A stretch of 64,000 nt of DNA from an uncultured Altererythrobacter sp. Lineage in GTDB: Bacteria > Pseudomonadota > Alphaproteobacteria > Sphingomonadales > Sphingomonadaceae. Position 1 is the first letter of the stretch. Each line of letters opens with the position of its first letter. The translations under genes were made by a program, and so were the position numbers. Location of the stretch: contig CANLLZ010000001.1 of assembly GCA_947492235.1 (NCBI GenBank), forward strand, positions 310,001-374,000, in the 5' to 3' direction. Below the pieces are notes generated by a model. That model made no database searches and was not told where the DNA came from. It was given only the letters and a program-made list of their open reading frames with translations. This document shows positions 44,319 through 54,500 of this stretch, piece by piece.

Positions 44319-45535
44319 TCGGTGTCCATTATAGCAAAGGCTTGTTCGCAGTCCGCGATCAGGTCGTCTGTATCTTCCAGCCCGATTGATAGGCGAATGC
44401 CCAGACGGTCGCCTTCGTTCCAACCGGCGGGTGGCCACGGGCTGTCAGTACGGATGCTTTCCGGGTCGAAGGGCAGGGCCAGGCTCTCATAGCCGCCCCA
44501 GCTGTAGCCGATGCCGAAATGCTCCAGCGCGTCGACAAAGCGACTGCGATGTTGCGGGGTGCGGCCCTTCAGAATGAAGGTGAAGAGGCCGCATCCGCCG
44601 GTGAAATCGCGCGCCCATATTTCGTGGCCCGGCGATCCCGGCAGCGGGGGGCACAGCACATGCGCGACCTCGGGCCGCGCCTTCAACCATTCGGCGATGG
44701 CCAGCGCGCTGCGTGTGCTTTGCTCCAGCCGCACTTTCATCGTCCGCAAGCCCCGCAGTGCGAGTGCAGCATCGTCGGGCGAGACAACCTGCCCCAGCGC
44801 CTGAGCGGTGCGTTTCAAACAGGGGTAGTATTTCGCGCCCGCACTGGCCGAACCCATCAGCAGATCGGAATGCCCGCCAACATGCTTGGTCAGCGACATG
44901 ATCGCAATGTCGCAGCCGCGCTCCAGTGCGGGGAAACCGATGGGAGAGGCCCAAGTGTTGTCGATCAGCGAAATGACACCATGCTCGCGGGCGATGGCGG
45001 TCAGCGCGGGGACATCGCAGACTTCCATCGTCAGGCTGCCGGGGTTCTCGAACAGGACGGCTCTGGTCCGCTCGCAAATTGCCGCGGCAAATCCATCGGT
45101 GTCCATTGGATCGAAGAAGCGCGCTTCGACGCCAAAATCGGTCAGCAAACCAGTGGCCATCGCGCGGCTGGGGTCATAGGCATTGTCGGTCACCAGCAGC
45201 ACATCACCGGGACGCAGCACCGCCATCAGCGCACCGGCAATTGCGGCTACCCCGCTTGGGTAGAGCACGGTGCCTGCCGCGCCCGGCTCGATCTCGGTCA
45301 GCGCTTCGGAAAAAGCCCATTGGGTGGGCGAACCGTGGCGGCCATAAAAGAACTGTCCGTCGCCTATCTTGCCCAGCGCTTTCTTGCGCTCCGCATCATT
45401 GGCGAAAAGATGCGTCGATCCGCGCCAGACGGGCGGATTGACCACCGGCATGGTCCATTCGGCGCGGCGTCCACCCTCGGCCAGGCGTGTGGCGACGCCC
45501 TTCGGCTTGCCGCTGTCTTTCTTGTTGCCGCTCAC
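44315..45535 (-). CDS. metC: Cystathionine beta-lyase
   Basis: A 406-residue Cys/Met metabolism PLP enzyme starting at GTG, whose last two bases overlap the sseA stop. PLP-binding features are LYPSGVAAIAGAL, LIDNTWASP and the cofactor lysine in SLTKHVGGHSDLLMGS. FFYGRHGSPTQWAFSEAL and YSWGGYESLALP support the beta-lyase subgroup (SWGGYESL). It cleaves cystathionine to homocysteine on the way to methionine. Gene order sseA-metC-mscS with overlapping ends indicates one transcript. Confidence 0.9.
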   Translation of the reverse strand: MSGNKKDSGKPKGVATRLAEGGRRAEWTMPVVNPPVWRGSTHLFANDAERKKALGKIGDGQFFYGRHGSPTQWAFSEALTEIEPGAAGTVLYPSGVAAIAGALMAVLRPGDVLLVTDNAYDPSRAMATGLLTDFGVEARFFDPMDTDGFAAAICERTRAVLFENPGSLTMEVCDVPALTAIAREHGVISLIDNTWASPIGFPALERGCDIAIMSLTKHVGGHSDLLMGSASAGAKYYPCLKRTAQALGQVVSPDDAALALRGLRTMKVRLEQSTRSALAIAEWLKARPEVAHVLCPPLPGSPGHEIWARDFTGGCGLFTFILKGRTPQHRSRFVDALEHFGIGYSWGGYESLALPFDPESIRTDSPWPPAGWNEGDRLGIRLSIGLEDTDDLIADCEQAFAIMDTE

Positions 45536-46380
45536 TGTGCCGGCCCCTGTTCCTTGGGCGTCGCGGGGTCGGCGCCCCATTCGGACCAGCTGCCGTCATA
45601 CAAGGCGTGGCTTGGCGCGCCGAGCAGGGTGAGCGCGAAGGTCAGGACGGACGCGGTCACTCCGCTGCCGCAGCTGGTGACCACCGGCCTTTGCGGATCG
45701 ATCCCCGCCTCGCGGAAGGCGTCGGCCAATCGGGGGCGGGGCAGGAAGGTGCCATCCGGAGCAAACAGCTGTGTGAAGGGCAGGTTCTTCGCGCCGGGAA
45801 TATGTCCGCCGGAGAGATTGTGCACCGTGTCCACCGTCTCGCCGGTGAAGCGCCCCGCATCTCGCGCATCGACGACTTGCTCCTGATGCGTGCTGACATT
45901 GTCGAGCATCTCGGCCTTGCTGCGGATGAATGCGCGATCCGCACCCAGCGTCTGCGGCGCGGCAATTGGGGCAACCGCATCGCCGCTTTCAACAGGCCTG
46001 CCTTCAGCCCGCCATTTGCCCAGCCCGCCATCCAGCACCGATACATTGTCCACTCCGTGCACGGTCAGCAAATACCACGCGCGGCAGGCGCTGTGCAGGT
46101 CGCTGTCGTCATAAAGGACGATATGCATGTCCGGCCCCGCACCCAATGTGCTGAGCCGCTCGGCAACGCGAGGGCTGTCGGGGACTTTGCCGGGCAGACT
46201 AGAGGCCGGATCGTGCAGCGATGCCAGATCGAGGAAATGCGCGCCGGGAATATGCGCCGCCGCGAACTCTCCGCCTGCATCGCGGCCTGCGCCGGGCAGA
46301 TGCAGCGAGGCGTCGAGCACAAGGGTTTCCGCCTTGCCCAGCGCATCGGCCAGTTGCTGCGTCGAGATCAATCTATCCAT
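45532..46380 (-). CDS. sseA: 3-mercaptopyruvate / thiosulfate sulfurtransferase
   Basis: A 282-residue two-domain rhodanese. The N-terminal inactive domain has HIPGAHFLDLASLHDPASSLPGK, and the C-terminal domain holds the active-site loop TSCGSGVTASV. C-G-S-G-V-T-A is the loop of mercaptopyruvate sulfurtransferases (thiosulfate enzymes usually have CRKGVT). It transfers sulfur from 3-mercaptopyruvate to acceptors such as thioredoxin or cyanide. It is the first gene of the sseA-metC-mscS unit. Confidence 0.93.
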   Translation of the reverse strand: MDRLISTQQLADALGKAETLVLDASLHLPGAGRDAGGEFAAAHIPGAHFLDLASLHDPASSLPGKVPDSPRVAERLSTLGAGPDMHIVLYDDSDLHSACRAWYLLTVHGVDNVSVLDGGLGKWRAEGRPVESGDAVAPIAAPQTLGADRAFIRSKAEMLDNVSTHQEQVVDARDAGRFTGETVDTVHNLSGGHIPGAKNLPFTQLFAPDGTFLPRPRLADAFREAGIDPQRPVVTSCGSGVTASVLTFALTLLGAPSHALYDGSWSEWGADPATPKEQGPAQ

Positions 46381-46419
46381 CAGGCCCGTGCTAGCGGGGC
46401 TTCATCCTAAGGTCGAGAC

Positions 46420-46436
46420 GCCCGTTGCGAACGGGC
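46420..46436. other. Short perfect hairpin upstream of sseA
   Basis: GCCCGTT-GCG-AACGGGC forms a 7-bp stem with a 3-base loop in the 79-base gap between the Pro/Thr-rich protein gene and sseA. No U-tract follows on the minus strand; it could be a weak terminator of the upstream gene. Confidence 0.3.
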
Positions 46437-46459
46437 CCGGTTCGCTCATCCCGGCTCGC

Positions 46460-47758
46460 TCACCCCAAGGCACGGCCTACGACATCGTTGTAATTCTGCG
46501 GCGGAGCATCGGCGAGGAACGGGGTCGGCTTGCCGCCACTGCGTTCCGGAGGATGGCCGACCAGCACGGTGGAGGCCAGAGGCTGCGCACCTTCGCCCGC
46601 AAAACGCACCCGCAGCAGGGGGATGAACACAATCGCCGAACCCTGCCTGATGCCTTCGATATTGGGCAATTCCTGCCGGACGGTAATGGTGATCTCGCGG
46701 CGCTCGCCCGCCGGGATGGTGCCGAGCTCTTCCAGCTCCTCCAGCGGCATGGCGGCACTGGCCAATTGCTCGCCCAATGGCTTGCCCTTGGATGCGCCGA
46801 CCAGATCGCCCTGAAGCACCGCGCCCTCGATTGGCTGCGTCCCGCGATTGGTGACGGCGACCTGCGCTGTAACGGTCACGGCGCGCAGGCTGCGCTGCAA
46901 CCGCGTGACCTGCGTTTCGAGACCAAGCGGCGCGATGGGGCGGCTCGCTGCCGGTGAAGGCGTGGTTGCGGCAACGGGCTTGGTCTGCATAAAATCGGGC
47001 GAGGGCAGCGGCTTATCTTCTGCCGCGTCCCTGTCGGATGATGCTGGCTTTGGCGCGGCGGCCGGCATCAGGCCCGGCGACCCTTTGGCTGTGGCAATGA
47101 TCGGTGTTGCCGCCTGCTTCTTGCGGATGACAATCGCGGCCGCGACCAGAGCGACGGCAGCCGCCAATGCCGCGACGATCCACCACCAGAACGGGGTCGT
47201 GGGCGCGGCTGGATCGGATGCACCTGCCACACCCGACTGCGCTTCGATTGGCCCCGCCTCGGTTGGCAGATTGGGCAGGGTCGATAGCACGTCACCGGTC
47301 CCGGACTCGCTCTGCGCGGTGTTTTCTCCGGCCGGGATCGGATCGGTGATGGACGGGCCTTGCAGCGGTGTCTCTTCGGGCTGCGGCAGACGGATTGGAG
47401 ATTGCAAGCGAGGGACGGGCTCGGGCGCGGTAGCCCTAGGCGCAGCGCGTGTCGCGGTGGGCTGCGGGCTTGGCGTCGGCTGGATCGTCGTTGTCGGCGC
47501 AGGAGTGCGGGTGGGGGTGCCTGTGGGGCCCGCCGTGGGTGCTGCCGTCGGACTCGCCGTCGGCGTCCCAATCGGAGCGATCACCCGCGGGCCGACCGGC
47601 ACGATCCCGCTGTCATCGACCGGTCCCTGAACCTGAGTCCCGGTTGCGGGCGCAGGCGTGCTGGTTTCCGGGAGCTCGAACTCGCCCTGCTGTTGGGCAA
47701 AAGCGGGCGCGGCGCAAAGGAGCGCGAGAAGCGGAACGGAATGGCGGAGCATGGTCAT
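46460..47758 (-). CDS. Exported Pro/Thr-rich membrane protein of unknown function
   Basis: A 432-residue protein. A signal peptide (MTMLRHSVPLLALLCAAPAFAQQ) is followed by about 130 residues very rich in Pro, Thr and Ala (repeated PTxxPT). One membrane segment (FWWWIVAALAAAVALVAAAIVI, about 192-213) with a following RKK suggests the C terminus is cytoplasmic. The C-terminal 150 residues look like a beta-sandwich (VTVTAQVAVTNRGTQPIEGAVLQGDLVGA ... GTIPAGERREITITV split over several strands). I do not recognise the family. The start at 47758 gives the clean signal peptide. Divergent from queF with 122 bases between them. Confidence 0.68.
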   Translation of the reverse strand: MTMLRHSVPLLALLCAAPAFAQQQGEFELPETSTPAPATGTQVQGPVDDSGIVPVGPRVIAPIGTPTASPTAAPTAGPTGTPTRTPAPTTTIQPTPSPQPTATRAAPRATAPEPVPRLQSPIRLPQPEETPLQGPSITDPIPAGENTAQSESGTGDVLSTLPNLPTEAGPIEAQSGVAGASDPAAPTTPFWWWIVAALAAAVALVAAAIVIRKKQAATPIIATAKGSPGLMPAAAPKPASSDRDAAEDKPLPSPDFMQTKPVAATTPSPAASRPIAPLGLETQVTRLQRSLRAVTVTAQVAVTNRGTQPIEGAVLQGDLVGASKGKPLGEQLASAAMPLEELEELGTIPAGERREITITVRQELPNIEGIRQGSAIVFIPLLRVRFAGEGAQPLASTVLVGHPPERSGGKPTPFLADAPPQNYNDVVGRALG

Positions 47759-47880
47759 GGATCGATAGTCGTTTGTTGGAGAGCCGCGGAGCGAGGCGCT
47801 AGGGGGTCTGAATAGGCACTGAAAGGCGCGCATCCAACCGGTGACTTGTGTCGGCTGCGCGATAAAGGCACATGCGCGGC

Positions 47881-48354
47881 ATGAGCGACACACCCCAAAC
47901 CGGAACACCAGACGTCCTGCATCTGGGCCAGCAAAGCGCCTTGCCCGCATCGCCGGACGAGGCGAAACTCGACTATCCCGCCAATCCGCGCCCGGGCGCG
48001 CTGTATCTGGTGCGCTTTGCCGCGCCGGAATTTACCTCCCTGTGCCCTGTCACAAGCGCGCCCGATTTCGCCCATCTGGTGATCGACTATGCGCCGGACA
48101 AAACCATTGTGGAATCAAAGAGCCTCAAGCTGTTCCTCGGTTCTTTCCGCAACCATAACGGCTTTCACGAGGATGTGACAGTGGGCATCGGCCAGCGTCT
48201 GGCGGAGGAAATGAAGCCCCGCTGGCTGCGGATTGGCGGATACTGGTACCCGCGCGGCGGCATCCCCATCGATGTGTTCTGGCAAACCGGCGCGCCGCCC
48301 GAGGGGCTGTGGGTGCCGGATCAGGGCGTGCAGGGCTATCGCGGACGCGGTTAA
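47881..48354 (+). CDS. queF: NADPH-dependent preQ0 reductase QueF (type I)
   Basis: A 157-residue T-fold enzyme that reduces 7-cyano-7-deazaguanine to preQ1 in queuosine synthesis. The catalytic Cys is in [16 protein letters not shown], and the NADPH/QueF motif reads [20 protein letters not shown]. It is the short, unimodular form. The ATG at 47881 is preferred over 47872. Other queuosine genes are not in the window, and no preQ1 riboswitch was seen in the 120-base upstream gap. Confidence 0.92.
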   Translation: MSDTPQTGTPDVLHLGQQSALPASPDEAKLDYPANPRPGALYLVRFAAPEFTSLCPVTSAPDFAHLVIDYAPDKTIVESKSLKLFLGSFRNHNGFHEDVTVGIGQRLAEEMKPRWLRIGGYWYPRGGIPIDVFWQTGAPPEGLWVPDQGVQGYRGRG

Positions 48355-48501
48355 TTCCGGCGCAGTTTTCTGCGGCGGCTGGGTGCCGTTCCCCCATCGA
48401 GCATGAAGCGGCGTGGTTAACGCGCCATCACCTTTCCTTCAGGTCTTTTCTTTTGCGCTCCCTATGCAGGAGACTCGAAAAGCTTACCTGAGGAAACAAT
48501 A

Positions 48502-51500
48502 ATGACGCGCACCCTTAGCCGCCAGCGGCGTCAGTTGGATACGTTTTCCGATTTATACGCGCGCCTCGGGAGCAAACGGACACGGCGGCTTGCCTATCTC
48601 ACGACAAGTGCTCTCGTCCTCGGCGGGGCGCAGGGTGCGGCGATGGCGCAGACGGTCACGCAGGTCACAACAGACGGCCGGACCGACACCACCGTCACCA
48701 ACCCGGCAGGCAGCAACACCACCACAGTCACCACCAATACGCGCAGCGGCGGCAATGCGCTGAACAGCTTCTCTGTCTTCGATGTCGGTGCGCCCGATAC
48801 GGTCAATCTGATCGTGCCCGAAGATGTGAACGCTCTGGTCAATATCGTACGGGACAAGGCGGTCACCATTGACGGGACAGTCAACAGCCTCGTCGGCGGG
48901 GATATTGGCGGCAATGTCTTCTTCGTCGACAGCCACGGATTCGTGGTCGGAGAAACCGGCACGATCAATGTCGGCAGTCTGACGGTTGTTACCCCGACCA
49001 GTGGCTTTGTTGACGATATTATCGATGCCACCGGGGGGATCAGCACGGCGGCCCTTGGCAGCCTGATGGCCGGCGATGTGCCGTTGTCATCGTCTGGCAA
49101 TGTCGTCATTCGCGGGGCGGTGAATGCGGCCAATGGCGTTTCGCTGACCGCGCGCGATGTCACCGTAGGGGTGGGCGGATCGGTCAAAGCCGGGCTGAAA
49201 GGCAACAACCCGCTGTTCCAGTCCTCGGTCAATATCAACAATCTGCGCCCCGGTGCGCGCATGGTCGAGCTGCAGGGCCGGATCGAAATCGTTGCGGAAG
49301 ACGTGACGCTGGGTGGCACTCTGGATGCCACCGGCACAGCCACGCCGGGCGCCATTTCGGTTGTCGCCGAACAGCAGAAATCCAGCGCCAGCGACACGCT
49401 GCTGACCAATACCAGCGCATCGGCTTCGATCAGGCAGGGCGCGCAAAGCGTCATTCGCGGCGGGGAGATCAGCCTTTCCGCGACCGCTGGCCGCACTGTA
49501 GTGCAGGGGTTGGCTGACGCCGATGCCAGCGTCAGCATCGCCGGCCGGATCGAAGGTACGGGTGTTTCGATCACAGCCGATGCGGCGGCGACGGCGACCA
49601 AAGCGGCATCGCTGACTTCGATATTCACCGCCGGGCTCGACACGGCAGAGGGCATCTTCGGTGACATGCAGCTGTTCGACGTGTTCGTGCCGCTGTTCGA
49701 CACCGCAGCGGCCTTGCCTCTGCCGACTGAGAATATCGGTTACGCGTCGGTAGAGAGCAACGCTCTGGTCCATGTCGGCGCGACTGCGAATATTCGCACC
49801 ACGCTGGGCGGCGACGTGCTGCTGCGCTCCAATGCGCTGCAATCGTTCAAACAAGCGCCCATCAGCGGATCGTTGATTGGCCTGACCTTTGCCAGTGTCG
49901 ATGGCAGCGCGGCGACCAACATTGCGCGCGGAGCGACGGTCGCGTCTGCGGGCGATCTCGCCATTGCCAGCCACAATACCGCGATTGCCAATCTACAAGT
50001 CGCGACGTCCACAGACGCCACGCCCTTCGGTGTGACGCTCGCAGCGCTGGATGCCGACATTGCCGCCAATACCACCGTCGACCGGCTGGCCAATATCAAT
50101 GTGCGCGGCGACCTGTCGGTTATCGGCCGCAACGACACCAGCTATTCGGTCAATTCCAAGGTCGAGGCGAAGGGCACCGGCAAGGTCGGCATCGCCGCCG
50201 CAGTGGCCGTGACGAATGCCGAGGCAACGGCACTGCTCGATGCAGATGTCGGGCAGGGCAATCTTCAGCCTGCAAACGTGTTGGTCGAGGCGAGTTCGGT
50301 CGGCGCGCTCAGCGACGTGTCCGCTTCGACAACCGTCGGGGGAAGTGCCGGACCGGAAATTGCCGGTGTTCGCGATCTCACTTCGGCGGTCAATTCGATC
50401 CAGAATACGCTGGTCAACAGGGCGGCTGGCAAGCTGTTTGAAACCGCTTCCGCAGCAGGCGTGCTGCCTAAAATCGGCTCGGTCATTGCCTACCGCGACT
50501 CATCGGCGACCAGCGTTGCGCGGATTTCCGGAGACGTCACAGCCAGCGGCACAATTGCTGTTGTGGCCAACCGGATCGACGGGGGGGCGCGGACTTCGGC
50601 AACCAGCGCCGTTGCTTCCGATACGAAGGATAAAGAAGACAACACTCCGCTCGCCGTCAACGCCGCGATTGCGGTCAATCTGGGCGAGAACGAGACCCTG
50701 GCGCTGGTAGCGCCAAACGCCAATCTGGCGGCTGGCAAAGTTGGCGTGCAGGCGAATTACAGCCAGCCCCGGCCCTATCAGTGGGACAATCTGGCGGGCG
50801 CGTGGGAAACTGTGGGCAATATGGGCGATGATTTCGCCGGTAGTCTGGCAGGCCTGTTCGGGTCGCTGTCCGGCCTTCGCAATACCGGCGCCTACGCGAC
50901 CGGCAATGCCGAGGCGAAGGGCAGCGCCAGCAAAGACGTCAATATCAACGGCGTCGTCAATTATTTCGAGCGGGATAATGTCACCAGCGCATGGGTCGGC
51001 TCGGGCGCGAGCATCATAGCGACCGATCCAACCGGCGATGCCGGATGGAACGTAGAGGCGTCCGGCGGAGATGCGTCGCTGTTTATGGATCCAGCCGAAT
51101 TGACCGCCGGGACGCCGGGCCTCAGTCTTGGGGACGGCGGCGCGATTCCGACCTTCGATTTCGATACGGCGCTGTCGATTGGTGCCAATTCGGTCATCGA
51201 AACGCTGTTCCTCTCGGGCAGCAAAGCCGGCTTGCGCAGTGAACCCAGCGATCCGGGGACCGGCGGCGGGACTGGTGGCGGAACCGGTGGCGGCACGGGC
51301 GGAACCGGCGATGATGCGGGCGTCGCAGTCGGCGGCGTATTCACGATGACCGACATCGAGAACAGCACGCTTTCCGGCGTCGCTGCAGGGGCAAACCTGC
51401 AAAGCGCTGGCGAGATTGCCGTTGGTGCCGATGCCGACACGACAAGTTATGTCATTGCGCCGGGTTCGGGCAAAGGCGGCGATGCCGGAGCCACGGGCGT

Positions 51501-54500
51501 CGTGGCCGTCTCGCTGCTGGACGAGGCAACCCATGCCAGTATAGCCAACACCGCCTTCGTCTCTGCTCCTATTGTCAGCGTGGATGCCAATCAGGGCGTC
51601 AATATCTGGTCGCTGACCGGCGCACTGGCCGGGGCGGACAAGGTGGGCGTGGGCGTATCGGTAGCGGTCAACGATCTGAACACCGACACCAGCGCGATTA
51701 TTGGCGACAATTCCGGCGATGCAGCTCTGGCAGCAGGCATCGATGCGAGTGCGGGGGACAGCGTAGCGTCTACGGCACAGGGCGTGTTCAACGCGGATAC
51801 TCTGTCCGTGACCGCGGCCACGCGCGGGCAAGCTGGGGCGCTTTCCATCGGGCTGGCCAGTGCCGGGACAAGTGAACCGCCGAGCGGCGATTCCCAAGGC
51901 GGGGGCCTGTCGGGCTTGGTAGGCGGGGCAAAGGGCAAGCTGAAACAGATCAGCGGGACCATCGATAGTGTGAAGGGCGCGCTCGACCCGCTGATCAATC
52001 CGGTCGGCAACCTTCTCAATTCAGGCGCAAACACCGCTGCCGATAGCGGCAAGACCCAGATGGCCAGCACCGATGCGACCACGCCGCCGCCTGCCGATGC
52101 GGTCGGCGGAGCGGATGCCATCGATTTCAGCAAGATTTCGGAGCCTGCAAAACAGGGCTTCGCCATCGGTGTCGCAGGCAGCGGGTCGGTGGGCCTGTAT
52201 GATGCGACCACGACCGCCGATGTCGCCAATATCACGCGCGGCACCTTCAGCACGGACGGTTCGTCGGCTGCGGATACGACCGTGCAGGCGGTGCGCAATG
52301 CCTCCTATTTCACCCTCAGCGGCGCGGTCGCGCGGATCAAGGGCGGCCCGGATTCCAAAGGCGTGGGCATTGCCGGAGCCTTGGCGCTGACTGAGGATTC
52401 AGGCGACACACTGGCACGCATGGTCAATGTGGATGCGCCCAATGCGGGCGATACCAGTGTCGAAGCATTGTCCGGCGGCTTCACGGTCGGTGTGGGCATC
52501 GGCGCTGCAGTCACCAGCGGGCAGCAAAGCTCGGCCATTGCCGCATCGGGGACTCTCTCGTTCCTGCATGGCGCGACCAACGCGATTGTTGCGAACAGCG
52601 CTCTGACGGGTGCGCCCGGAGCCAATCTGGCTGTGCGCGGCTACAACAACACCCAGATCGGCCTTGGGGGTGGTTCGTTCTACAAAGGCGGCTCCGCCGG
52701 TGTCGGTGCCACGGTCACCTTGAGCCTCGTGGGCGATAGCCAGACAATAAACCCGCTGACCGGACAGGCTTATGACTTCGTTGGTGCGCATGTGTCCGAT
52801 ACGCAGGCCGATTTCGAACGTCTCGCGGTCGAAGCCCAGGCTCCCATTCGCCTGATTACCGCAGCGGCTACCGGCGGGATTTCGGGCAATGATGGCACCG
52901 CTATATCCATCGGCGCAGCTTATTCGGAAATTTCCCGCACTGTCTCCGCCTCGGTCACGGGCAGCGTCATTACGGCGCGGGCCAATGATAGCGGGCTGGA
53001 CGCTTGCGAAGACGAAACGTGCGGGCTCTTGGTGTCAGCCGGGACCGAGGGCAGCCTTGCTCTCGATCAGGCCATTGGCGCAGCGACAGCGCGCGATGCC
53101 GGTTTTGATTTCACCGGTGATGTTCTCAATGGTGCCTTCTCCAATCAGCCAAACGGGGCGGCAATCTACACCGTCGCAGGGCTGTTCCAGAGCGGTAAGA
53201 ATGCCGCCGGGCTGGGCTTTGCAGGCGGCAATATCACCGACACTTACTCAGCGACAATTGCCGCCTCGCGAGTCGATGCGGCGGAAAGCGGCGTGGCGGT
53301 TGTCACCAAAGACACAGCCACTGTGGCGGCCCTTTCTGCCGGTGCGTCCATTTCGCGCGGCAATGGCGGGCTGGCCTTCATGGGATCGGCCACAGCCAAC
53401 CTCGTGCGCAATACGGACCGCGCCAGCATCACCGGGGGCACCGCCTTTGACGGGACAACAGCCGGGATTGCCGCCCGCGATGTGACGGTTTTGGCCGACG
53501 CCAATGCCAGCATCGCCAGTCTTGCCGGCAATATTGCCGCCGGGCAGGGCACCTCGGCTGGCGTTTCCGTCGCATTCAACCAGATCGACCGCGCGATCGA
53601 TGCAAGCATTAGCGGGATCGACATTACGCCCACGGGCGATGTTTCCGTTTCGGCCAGTGCCGATGGCCAGATCCGCACCTTGTCCGTTTCCGGTGCAGGC
53701 GGGTCGGATACGGCTTTGACGGGCTCCTTCACGATCAACAATATCGCCGATGATGTGGCAGCATCGATTGCAGGAGGCGCCAATATCGCCGGTGCGGGCG
53801 CTGATTATGTAACCGTGCAATCGGTCAACGCCTCCGATGTAGAAGCGATTGCGGGTTCGCTCGCCGTTTCTGCCAACGGGTCGGGCGCAGGTATCGCTGT
53901 GGCGGTAAACGTCATGGAAGGGACCAACGCGGCACGCATTTCCGGCGCGAATATCACGGCAAACGATGTCGATGTGCTGGGCGTTTCCACCGGAGATATC
54001 GGGGTCGCCTCGGTCGGCGGTGCAGTGGGTGCAGGATCGGCTGGCATCGGCGGTTCGATCACAACGAACATTCTGAACAGCGCGACCTCTGCGCGGATCA
54101 ATGGCGGCTCGGTCATCACGGCTGCGAACAACGCATCGGTGCAGGCCACCAATCTGGGCCGGATTTTCGCGGCATCGGGCGCAATCGGCATCGGAAATTC
54201 CGCAGGTGTCGGAGTGGGGGTTACCACCAATGTTCTGAACGCGCAGACGATCGCCACTGTCGACAATTCCACGATCACCGCGCGGGGCGAAGGCGCAGGC
54301 CGGGTCGTCAGCGACGGGATCGCGGGCGGCGGGCTCGACACTTCGAGCCTGGTCTGTCTGACCGACGAATGTGTCGATCAGGGAACCAACAACACACGCT
54401 TCGAAAACACCTTCCTGGTGGGCGGGGCTGGCTCCGGCCTGCTGCCCGACCAGCAAGTCCCGACTTTCGGCACGAAGACGGTCAAAGGATTGTCCGTCGG

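Noticed and set aside
47759..47880. preQ1 riboswitch before queF
   Set aside because: The short preQ1-I core (hairpin followed by an A-rich tail over the ribosome binding site) is not visible in this gap.
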